From: JABDMH01 sp965223105
GTDB taxonomy: Bacteria > Bacteroidota > Bacteroidia > Chitinophagales > Saprospiraceae
Length of the DNA stretch: 64,000 nucleotides
NCBI GenBank assembly: GCA_965223105.1
Contig: OZ244987.1
Span: 3,782,001-3,846,000 of the forward strand
Direction of reading: 5' to 3'
Notes under the pieces: model-generated
Seen by the model: only the letters and a program-made list of their open reading frames with translations
Databases searched by the model: none
Told to the model about the DNA's origin: nothing
In this document: positions 1 to 6,997 of the stretch, in pieces
How the letters are laid out: each line of letters begins with the position of its first letter
How positions within the stretch are numbered: position 1 is the first letter of the stretch
Position numbers and translations under genes: made by a program

Positions 1-298
1 CCTGGTCCTCTGCAGCCTGTTTACCGTTATTTTTCACACCCTCCCCTGCTGTGGAAATATGATGTCTGGCCTTTACAAGCTGACGTTCATCGCTGAGATC
101 ACGATTCAAAAGGTCATCAATGCCAACATCAAAAAACTCAGCATAGCGTTGCAACACCTTCAATTTTGGTTCAGCACTGCTGCTTTCATATGAAGCTATT
201 CTATTACGGGTAACTTCCAGTTTATCCGCAAGTTCTGTCTGACTCAACTGTTTGTAACGGCGTAGGTTCTTTAAGTTTTTAGATAAAAAACTGTCCAT
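1..298 (-). CDS. XRE-family HTH regulator, 3' end outside window
   Basis: Reading the minus strand from the ATG at 298 gives an open frame running off the left edge (99 codons visible). The first 60 residues form a helix-turn-helix of the Cro/CI (HTH_3) type: NLRRYKQLSQTELADKLEV, then TRNRIASYESSSAEPKL, then an IDDLLNRDL end. These domains bind DNA as dimers and often control their own operon. What follows is polar and could be a linker or coiled coil. The protein is incomplete, so its full domain content and target are unknown. Confidence 0.75.
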   Translation of the reverse strand, partial: MDSFLSKNLKNLRRYKQLSQTELADKLEVTRNRIASYESSSAEPKLKVLQRYAEFFDVGIDDLLNRDLSDERQLVKARHHISTAGEGVKNNGKQAAEDQ

Positions 299-883
299 AT
301 CTTATGTATTACCGGCTACCCAGGAAACAGCACCAGGCAAGGGTATGTTCACCTTTCCAACAAAATGATTGATTTTCGTAACAAATATAATGAATTCGAG
401 CTAATATTGAAATCGACTCTGGATTCAATCCGTCGCAATGTGCATCCAAAACCGGACAAATCTTTTTACCTGGCAGGTCATCTTATTCATGACACCCCGA
501 CCTGTGGGGGAGATTTGCTCACCTAAACCCAATCATTCTGTTTGAAAAATTCAGCATGAGAGCGGCAGCCCTTGCTTCCCACTCCTGAGGATCATTGAAT
601 CATCAATATCTCCATATCCTACTGATTAGTGAGGCTATTCGCTCCGAAAACGGAGCAAATCCAATAAGGTCCTTAATCTGCAAGCTTAAGTAACTGTACT
701 TCCGGGCTAGGTACAGAACCACGGTGGCTGCGAAAGGATGGAATTTGTTTAAGTTGATTGACATACAAGCTTGACCTGTCTCCTAATCTCACCACGCCCT
801 TTCCAAGCCTTATGCCGACAGATCCAAACAGCCTAATTTTTATGAGAGAAGGTTCCGTCCCGAATACGTTCATGAAATACTTC
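299..883. other. Non-coding stretch with a repeat-end remnant
   Basis: No convincing gene was found between the XRE gene and the first AraC gene. The minus-strand open frame at 673-873 has no recognisable domain and is treated as chance. Around 626-655 lies a sequence reading TTAGTGAGGCTATTCGCTCC. It resembles the terminal inverted repeat of the element at 41190-41394 and may be a solo end of that family. Confidence 0.4.
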
Positions 884-1903
884 TTATGAATGTATTTTTA
901 CTACCTCACTAGGTAATATGCCAAAGCGAATTTTGAATTTACGTGCAAAAAAACCCAGATTTTGATAACCCACTTCATTGGCAGCTTCTTTGACTGAGTA
1001 ACCGTTTGACATGAGCAATGACCGGGAAAAATCCAGCCGTAGACGTTGTACGTATTGATTAATGGTATGCCCCGTAAGTTTCTTAAACTCCTTTTTCAGT
1101 TTTTGCTGATTGATGCCCACAGTCTTAGCCAACTGGGGAATGGTTGGCGGCTTTCTGAATTCATTGTCTAAAATAGCTTTGGCTCTTAAAATCCTCTCCA
1201 ATTCAAATTCCTTCAGAATTGACTTTGTCCGGTCTGGTGAATGGTCTTCGTGAAACTGCCGGTATTGCTGAGCAATGATTTCCAATGCCGAGGCTTCTTG
1301 CTGGGTAGAACGTACCAGGCCCTGATACTTAGACTGAATAAGTTGTTCAATTTCCTGTTGGATTGTGTGTGAGTAATTGTGGACATACAGATAGGCACCA
1401 CTCGCTTCAGTATCATTTAGAATCTCAAGTAGTTTCCCGGGTATGTCCTTTTCCGGACAGGGCAATTTATGCCGGAAGCGGCTTCGGTCTAGCTCGAGTG
1501 ACACAAATCTGACATGAATATTGGCTGGAATCGTAAACTTTTGCAGCTCTCCTTGCTTGTTTGCGGTTAATGACCCCTGGTATGAACTCAAGTGGGCTGA
1601 GACTCCAACATCCGCCAAGGAATGATTGATCTGGCCGGCAAGACAATAGTTGAATCGAAGTAAGGTGTTTGCTCTTCCCGCTAAGCACAGGGTCAGTGTC
1701 TTGTGGAGGCGGGCATCTATGGCCCAAGCCGAAATGACATCTTCAAAATCATACATGTAAACGGCCCCTTCCCCTTTGTCCGGAGCTACGGGTATCGTAA
1801 AATGTCGACAATCGATATCTAAGTTGGTACCAAAGTACGAAGCCACCTCTCGGGCAGCCTCCTCTCCAGATTCTTTATGGATGGTTATCATTATCGTCGC
1901 CAA
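884..1903 (-). CDS. AraC-family transcriptional regulator (paralog 1)
   Basis: This 339-aa protein has a C-terminal AraC/XylS DNA-binding domain (about residues 240-339). The first helix-turn-helix is PTIPQLAKTVGINQQKLKKE, and the second includes SVKEAANEVGYQNLGFFARK, ending FGILPSEVV. The N-terminal 230 residues have the layout of PchR-like siderophore or small-ligand regulators, but no ligand can be assigned. It lies 74 bp downstream of a second AraC gene on the same strand. The two share the motif RFxxKLPCxxxDIPxKL and the segment ALEIIAQQYRQ, so they look like a tandem duplication. No target operon is evident; the neighbours are other regulators. Confidence 0.85.
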   Translation of the reverse strand: MATIMITIHKESGEEAAREVASYFGTNLDIDCRHFTIPVAPDKGEGAVYMYDFEDVISAWAIDARLHKTLTLCLAGRANTLLRFNYCLAGQINHSLADVGVSAHLSSYQGSLTANKQGELQKFTIPANIHVRFVSLELDRSRFRHKLPCPEKDIPGKLLEILNDTEASGAYLYVHNYSHTIQQEIEQLIQSKYQGLVRSTQQEASALEIIAQQYRQFHEDHSPDRTKSILKEFELERILRAKAILDNEFRKPPTIPQLAKTVGINQQKLKKEFKKLTGHTINQYVQRLRLDFSRSLLMSNGYSVKEAANEVGYQNLGFFARKFKIRFGILPSEVVKIHS

Positions 1904-1977
1904 AATTCATTTCCCCGTATGGACAGAGTGTAGCTTCAGATTGTTCTATCGATCGATTTTGGAACGGAAGTTGACAA

Positions 1978-3033
1978 TTACTGATCCAGGCCGGCTCTCT
2001 GTCCTCTACCGCGATGAAGCTCACTTGGCAAGACATTGAATCTTTCGAAAAATTTTCGGCTAAAGTATCCGTGATTGCTGTATCCCACCTCATAAGCCGC
2101 TTCACGGACCGAAAATTTCCCGCTGATGAGCAATGCTCTGGCATGCTCCAACCTTAGTTTTTGCAGATATTGATTGACGGTCAAGCCATAGATCTCCTTA
2201 AAACCACCTTTTAGTTTCTGTTGATTTATGCCAATCCTTTTGGCCAATTGAGGGATGGTTGGCGGATCACGCATCTCCTCTTTAAGAATCTTCTTCGCCT
2301 CCCTTAGTCGGTCCCGATCATACTCCTTCAACACCTGTCCAACTCCATGCAGGGTAGTATCGTCAGTATACTGCCGATATTGCTGGGCAATGATCTCCAG
2401 TGACTTTGCTTCTTGATGAGTGGTCTTGATTAAACTCTTGTATGAGGTGTCAAGAATCTCCAGTGATTCATCATGAATCATATGGGCATAGGTAAACTGA
2501 TAGCTGAATAGCTTCTCGCCAATGGCATCTTCCAGCACATCCCTCAACTTGGAGGGAATATCATCGATTTTACAGGGAAGCTTGTCTCGGTAATGTGAAC
2601 GATCCAGTTCGATGCTGATGAAGCGAATTCTCTCATGACTATGTAAACTCATTCGGTGGGTGCTCCCGCAGACATTGGCCGTCATTGAACCCTTAGCTCT
2701 CTCCAAAGTTGCAATATATTGGTCATCATGCATGCGATGCATCACTTGGCCTTCGATGCAATAATTGAATCGCAGTAAGCGATCTGCTTCACCCTGAAAC
2801 TCAAAGTGGACTGGACGGAAGAAAATACCATCTATAGCCAGAAGTCCTATGACTTCAACAAAATCAATCACGCGGATGGATCCCTCCCCTATGGGATGGG
2901 GTATCTTGATTGTATAGTCTCGACAATCCTCCTCTAACTTCCCTCCGATCTGATCCCTTAACTGCTCAGCCAATTGTTGGCTGGCACCATAGCCGATCTC
3001 CAGATGCAAGGGAGTTTGGTCAATCTCCATCAT
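1978..3033 (-). CDS. AraC-family transcriptional regulator (paralog 2)
   Basis: This 351-aa protein is built like its downstream neighbour at 884-1903: a roughly 240-residue N-terminal region and a C-terminal AraC domain with PTIPQLAKRIGINQQKLKGG and FSVREAAYEVGYSNHGYFSR, ending FNVLPSEL. Compared with paralog 1 the DNA-recognition helices are similar but not identical, so the two may bind related operators. It is divergent from the XRE gene at 3249, with a 215-bp gap that probably holds both promoters. No Bacteroidota -7 match was found for it. The inducer is unknown. Confidence 0.85.
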   Translation of the reverse strand: MMEIDQTPLHLEIGYGASQQLAEQLRDQIGGKLEEDCRDYTIKIPHPIGEGSIRVIDFVEVIGLLAIDGIFFRPVHFEFQGEADRLLRFNYCIEGQVMHRMHDDQYIATLERAKGSMTANVCGSTHRMSLHSHERIRFISIELDRSHYRDKLPCKIDDIPSKLRDVLEDAIGEKLFSYQFTYAHMIHDESLEILDTSYKSLIKTTHQEAKSLEIIAQQYRQYTDDTTLHGVGQVLKEYDRDRLREAKKILKEEMRDPPTIPQLAKRIGINQQKLKGGFKEIYGLTVNQYLQKLRLEHARALLISGKFSVREAAYEVGYSNHGYFSRKFFERFNVLPSELHRGRGQRAGLDQ

Positions 3034-3248
3034 GATTTTACAGATTTAGTGGCCGTAAGAAAGATAGCTTTCTCATCAATGAATACCAAAGATCCTACCG
3101 ATCCGACCAGCTTTAATTCGGATCAGACTAGCCTCTTTCTCCCTCTTCTCCTATCTTTATTTACAACGAATAAGCTAAGGACTATTTTCAAAACCTCCAT
3201 TCAGATCAGCGACCAGCACCTACACTCCTGACGTTAAACTTTAATCTT

Positions 3249-3725
3249 ATGAAGTCCTTTCCAGTCATTCTACGCCAGCTACGTTGTTCAAGAGGTTTAA
3301 GTCAGACCGCGTTGGCTCAGGCCATTGGGGTCAGTAAAAACCATATTGCCGGCCTGGAGCATGGCAAATGGGAGCCCTCCACAAATATGTTACGGATGAT
3401 CGCTAAAATCTTGGGTGTAAAGATAGACACTTTGGTCGGTATGAGCGGACGACAATCTCCGATCTCAGCAAAAAAATCACTCAAGAGTCGCTCCAGAAAA
3501 GGCAAATTAGATCTTCAACAGCTCAAGGATTTTATTGAAGGTACTTGTACAGGACAGAAAGTCTTTGAAGGCGTCTATAGTCTTGAACAATTCGCAAAAG
3601 ATTGTGAATCTATGGATCGACCCATCACAGGCGATTCAGTCGAGCTCTTAGACTGCCTGCAGGATTTGCTCGATATGAACTGGCAACTGTTAGATGCCAT
3701 GACCTTGGTACCGAAGAGAAGTTGA
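3249..3725 (+). CDS. XRE-family HTH regulator with C-terminal extension
   Basis: This 158-aa protein starts with a Cro/CI-type helix-turn-helix (residues 5-62): LRQLRCSRGLSQTALAQAIG, then VSKNHIAGLEHGKWEPS, then MLRMIAKILGVKIDTLVGM. A basic linker (about 65-90) leads to a C-terminal half with no domain I recognise (LDLQQLKDFIEGT onward). It probably acts as a dimeric repressor. It is transcribed away from the two AraC genes. Nothing close downstream looks co-transcribed, since the next gene starts 285 bp further on. Confidence 0.8.
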   Translation: MKSFPVILRQLRCSRGLSQTALAQAIGVSKNHIAGLEHGKWEPSTNMLRMIAKILGVKIDTLVGMSGRQSPISAKKSLKSRSRKGKLDLQQLKDFIEGTCTGQKVFEGVYSLEQFAKDCESMDRPITGDSVELLDCLQDLLDMNWQLLDAMTLVPKRS

Positions 3726-3940
3726 CATCATTCGTTTTCTTCAACGTACCTCATCTTCCGGCTATAATATTTTAACCAATGATCACAAGATCCACTCTCA
3801 TAAACGCTTACTCTTAAGTGTCACGAAAACCACCCGTGATTAGATTTTCAGAGCCAGCCAGTCTTAAGTGATGACTACCACAGAGCAGGCGCCATGTTCA
3901 GCGAACAAAGTCGACAATGGAGATGTCAGTTTTGTAGGTA

Positions 3941-3969
3941 CTCCATACATGATAGAGAAGAGTATGGAG
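3941..3969 (+). promoter_or_regulatory. Inverted repeat upstream of the lipoprotein gene
   Basis: CTCCATAC at 3941-3948 pairs with GTATGGAG at 3962-3969 around a 13-nt spacer, about 40 bp before the ATG at 4011. It could be an operator or a leader hairpin; there is no independent support. Confidence 0.3.
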
Positions 3970-4010
3970 GATGCTGAAACAAGTTTTTTTAACCATAAAG
4001 ACATACAACA

Positions 4011-4424
4011 ATGAAACATTTGACAGGGCTTATTCTCGCTGGATTCTTATTACTCTGTTTTTCTTGTGGCAACAACTCCAATCAACCGGATATGGATGAT
4101 GCCAAAGAAGACGTTGGTGAAATGCTGGATGAAACGAACAATGCAGTTCGTGCACAGTGGGCTGAATTTCGCGATGAACTCAGGGATACCAAGCAAAAGA
4201 TTGATGATGAAATCCAGGAAATTGATGAAGAACTAGCCAGTGCTGGAGCTGATGCCAGGAAAGACCTAAATGAGCGCAAAGCGAAACTGCAAGCATGGAG
4301 TAATGAGATTGGCCTGCATATGCAGGAACTCGGTAATGACATCACTGATGGTTGGCAAGAAGTCAAGAATGAAACCAACGATCTCCTGGAAGATGTCGAA
4401 AGTTACTTTGATGACCATGGATAG
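4011..4424 (+). CDS. Small lipoprotein with long helical (coiled-coil) body
   Basis: This 137-aa protein begins with a lipoprotein signal peptide, MKHLTGLILAGFLLLCFSC, with the lipidated Cys at about residue 19. After a short Asn/Asp-rich linker, the rest is almost wholly charged and helical (AQWAEFRDELRDTKQKIDD, EIQEIDEELASAGADARKD), with a heptad-like pattern and a DDHG end. This suggests an envelope-anchored coiled coil, similar in style to stress-induced small lipoproteins of Bacteroidota, but no named family was recognised. A rho-independent terminator follows at 4530, so it is probably a single-gene transcript. Confidence 0.8.
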   Translation: MKHLTGLILAGFLLLCFSCGNNSNQPDMDDAKEDVGEMLDETNNAVRAQWAEFRDELRDTKQKIDDEIQEIDEELASAGADARKDLNERKAKLQAWSNEIGLHMQELGNDITDGWQEVKNETNDLLEDVESYFDDHG

Positions 4425-4529
4425 CAGTTTCCAGGACAAAGGGAGCTAACCAAGAAAGACCCCTATCCCTTGTGCATGCAGCCTTCACGTGCAGTTTGGA
4501 ATGTGTGAAATCTATCAATAATTTTCTTG

Positions 4530-4561
4530 CCGGTATAATGTGAATTGTACCGGTTTTTTTT
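4530..4561 (+). terminator. Rho-independent terminator of the lipoprotein gene
   Basis: CCGGTA at 4530-4535 pairs with TACCGG at 4548-4553 and is followed by eight T residues. It lies about 105 bp after the stop codon at 4424. Confidence 0.8.
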
Positions 4562-4597
4562 GTCTCAAACGGAATAGAGTTATGTATGCATCTTCTT

Positions 4598-4700
4598 GGG
4601 AGCTCCCCCTAAAAACCCCACTCGTAGATCGGAAAAAATGGCTTCGCCATTTTTATCTGCGACGGAGAAAATAGCAGACTCTCCTCATGAATAAAAGTGC
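4598..4700. repeat. Diverged relative of the 175-184 bp repeat family (left end)
   Basis: GGGAGCTCCCCCTAAAAACCCC, then a short CTCGTAGATCGG-like stretch, then the hairpin AATGGCTTCGCCATT (about 4637-4651) follow the same order as the left half of the repeats at 22349 and 38485. The right half was not found. The AAAAATGGC-TTC-GCCATTTTT hairpin at 4634-4653 could also act as a bidirectional terminator between the lipoprotein and BLUF genes. Confidence 0.4.
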
Positions 4701-4781
4701 AAACGTCTAGTTGTGTATTCTCCCATCTACATCCCAAAATTCGAAACTGATCTTATTCAGCGGCCAGAAGAGGAATACCAA

Positions 4782-5252
4782 TTACTTCCTGGCATCTGTG
4801 CTATTGGCCAGTAGGGTTAGATTGGAGATGATAATCTCTTCTGCTGAAATGGAGCAGGGTGAAGCAGATCCTATCGAGTCAATCACAAACGCAATGAAAT
4901 CAGGGATGATGGCTATCTCCTTATCAGGATCCAACATGCGCATGCCCCACCCTGGGAAAATCCGGTGATCCCTTGGTGTCAGCCAACTTCGATGCTCGAT
5001 CTGGTGCCGGTCATCTGCCTCCAAAGATTGAATCAAATTCAAGAGAGAATCTCGGGGGCCTTCCAGATACTGGATAAAACTCTTCCCACTGTAAAAGAGA
5101 AGTCCTGTGATATCAAGTTGACGGTTGCGAAGGTCTGCCAATACAGACAACTTCCTCAATTCATCATCATTCAATTGTTGAACAGCGCTGCTGCTGTAAA
5201 CAAACCGGTGAATGAGATTTTCTTCTTCTATCTCCATATGATCTATAAGCAA
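4782..5252 (-). CDS. BLUF-domain blue-light photoreceptor
   Basis: This 156-aa protein is a stand-alone BLUF (FAD-binding blue-light sensor) domain. The motif series is intact: RFVYSSSAV with Tyr19, LRNRQLDITGLLFYSG with Asn43, SFIQYLEG with Gln61, DDRHQIEHRSW, and GWGMRM. The Tyr-Asn-Gln spacing (24 and 18 residues) equals that of AppA (Y21, N45, Q63), so flavin photochemistry should be possible. Residues after about 110 form a short capping region without an output domain, so signalling would have to go through a partner protein. A second ATG at 5237 (MEIEEENLIHRF) is a plausible alternative start. A -7-like TATTTTTG lies at 5261-5268 on the minus strand. Confidence 0.85.
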   Translation of the reverse strand: MLIDHMEIEEENLIHRFVYSSSAVQQLNDDELRKLSVLADLRNRQLDITGLLFYSGKSFIQYLEGPRDSLLNLIQSLEADDRHQIEHRSWLTPRDHRIFPGWGMRMLDPDKEIAIIPDFIAFVIDSIGSASPCSISAEEIIISNLTLLANSTDARK

Positions 5253-5671
5253 ATTGGTGCCAAAAATACGGCCGTGAGGAACTAGTTTACTATTCCTTTT
5301 GGAAGTATATTTGCACTAATCAGCAGGTTATTTGGCCGTATGAATTGAGCTGATGGGAACCTAACTAAATTCTACTTTTCTCCAGGCCCCAGCCAGAACG
5401 AAGGATTAAAGAGATCATCACCAAGGGTGAAGGGATTAAATACTCTCTCTTTCAAGTTCAGTGAAAGCAACTCCGATCATTGTTCATATCATTGGCCACC
5501 AGGTATTGCCAAAATCATAAAGGAATGGTGATCATCCATCCTGTAACTAAGATGATAAAAAAAGCCCCGACCACCAATTTGGTCAGGGCATCCAACGGCC
5601 ACTAAAACAATCTGTAAAATCATAGTGCCGCTAAGGCTTGCTTCAAACCTAACTAACTAACTATTTCTTCT
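5253..5671. other. Non-coding gap between BLUF gene and next minus-strand gene
   Basis: The gap holds the terminator at 5557-5589 and the probable BLUF promoter close to 5261-5268. Nothing else is recognisable. Confidence 0.5.
5557..5589 (-). terminator. Rho-independent terminator (minus strand)
   Basis: On the minus strand, GCCCTGACCA pairs imperfectly with TGGTCGGGGC, followed by seven T residues. It lies 83 bp past the stop of the gene at 5672-6784 and separates it from the BLUF gene. Confidence 0.75.
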
Positions 5672-6784
5672 TCAATTGGACCGTTTATCAGCGTCCGTGT
5701 TTTTCTCGGAAATGGCAGCTTCCAAAGCATTGATGGCTTTGCGAGTTTTCACAAAGAATTCATGTACTTGCTGATCCTGCTTTCCCAAAAGGGTATCGGG
5801 ATCAATTTTTTCAATGGCCTCGCAGGCCTGCTTTACTTCCATTCCCTTATATGCTACCTCTGGTGATTTGGCCAAAGATTCAAGGGCCTCACCGGTCATG
5901 GCAAAGATCTCCTCGGCCCAATCGGCGTGATTGTCGGACTTGGGATCGTCGTCTAATTTTTCAGCTTTTGCAAGAATTTTTTGACGCTTGGTTGACCAAT
6001 CACTCAATGTTGCACCACTTTCATCAGCCAGATGATCGATAGCGGATACAATCTTGGTGATGCCTGATCGGATGTCGGCATGGTGGCCGGAAAAATCTTT
6101 ATCCTTGGACATGTCACACCAGCTGTTGTAGTCTTCCACCGCATTCCCATGGGTACCTTTCACCGAGGCATCCTTCTTGGCATATGTTTTACCGGTTTTA
6201 GACTTCTGGTGTGCTTTATCTGACATTTCCTTACTCGATTTGGATGACGAATATCTGTCTGAATCCTTTTCTCCGGAATCAGCATCAATCTGAATCACCA
6301 TCGGCACAATATGGTATACTCTCTTGGTGATCAGACGATTTCGCACCTCGTTTTCCAGCAGAAAGAAATTGAATGCTTTGTCCAACCCAACCACATTTTC
6401 GAACTTGTCGAAATAATCCTTGCGAAGTTCCATCAAGTCAATATCAACTTCCCAAAAATCTTCTACGAAATCTTCGGTCTCTTCGGCCTCATCTTTTGCT
6501 GAATCATCTTCTTTCATTTCTTCCTGGTACTCTTCAATCAGCTTCGTTTTTTTACGGACCAGGCGTGCTTGTTTGCGCATGTAATCTTCCATAACATCGG
6601 CAAATCCTTCTTTTTCCTCGTCCGTCAAGTCTAAAGCCTCTATGGTCCAGGTGAGAAAGTCAACGTCGAGCTCATCCTTTACGGATTGCTTAAATTCTTT
6701 CCAATCCTGTTCATCAACCTCTTGGGCTGACGTATACTGCAGCAGAAATGAAACTGCCAGCAGTGCAATGATCAATCTTTTCAT
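5672..6784 (-). CDS. Secreted coiled-coil protein of unknown function
   Basis: With the ATG at 6784 this encodes about 370 aa beginning with a clear signal peptide (MKRLIIALLAVSFLLQYTSAQ). A longer frame to 6844 adds 20 residues that would bury the signal peptide, so the shorter start is preferred. The mature N-terminus has LDLTDEEKEGFADVMEDYM, a pattern like the Spy/CpxP-type helices common in Bacteroidota periplasmic proteins. A Lys/Ser-rich low-complexity stretch lies in the middle (about 195-235), followed by a helical C-terminal half with a single Cys in NSWCDMSKDKD and another in VKQACEAIEK. It is divergent from the three-gene operon starting at 6998, with a palindrome between them, so it may share regulation with that operon. 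Function unknown. Confidence 0.75.
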   Translation of the reverse strand: MKRLIIALLAVSFLLQYTSAQEVDEQDWKEFKQSVKDELDVDFLTWTIEALDLTDEEKEGFADVMEDYMRKQARLVRKKTKLIEEYQEEMKEDDSAKDEAEETEDFVEDFWEVDIDLMELRKDYFDKFENVVGLDKAFNFFLLENEVRNRLITKRVYHIVPMVIQIDADSGEKDSDRYSSSKSSKEMSDKAHQKSKTGKTYAKKDASVKGTHGNAVEDYNSWCDMSKDKDFSGHHADIRSGITKIVSAIDHLADESGATLSDWSTKRQKILAKAEKLDDDPKSDNHADWAEEIFAMTGEALESLAKSPEVAYKGMEVKQACEAIEKIDPDTLLGKQDQQVHEFFVKTRKAINALEAAISEKNTDADKRSN

Positions 6785-6954
6785 ATCATATATAATTTTG
6801 TTAATAAAGGTTATTTCGCCATTCTGACAGATTAACCATTCCAAAAGTTTGACCGGATCGATCTGTCAACAGAAAAATATCGGAGCATTCCTTCTTCGGT
6901 ATCCGTCAATGTTGCTCAATCACTCAAGAGCAATGAACAATGTGATCATCCATG

Positions 6955-6975
6955 TTGTCATGTTTGGCATGACAA
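6955..6975. promoter_or_regulatory. Perfect 8-bp palindrome upstream of the 1217-aa gene
   Basis: TTGTCATG at 6955-6962 and CATGACAA at 6968-6975 are perfect inverted arms around a 5-nt spacer. They end 22 bp before the ATG at 6998, in the divergent gap. This suits a dimeric repressor or activator site; a leader hairpin is the alternative. Confidence 0.45.
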
Positions 6976-6997
6976 AAAACAGCGGCTACAATTACTT

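Noticed and set aside
673..873. 66-codon minus-strand frame after the first AraC gene
   Set aside because: No family pattern, no start context, and it lies in a gap that also holds repeat debris.
5306..5313. TATATTTG on the plus strand, a perfect -7 element
   Set aside because: No gene follows on the plus strand for over 1.6 kb and there is no -33 element, so it is taken as chance.
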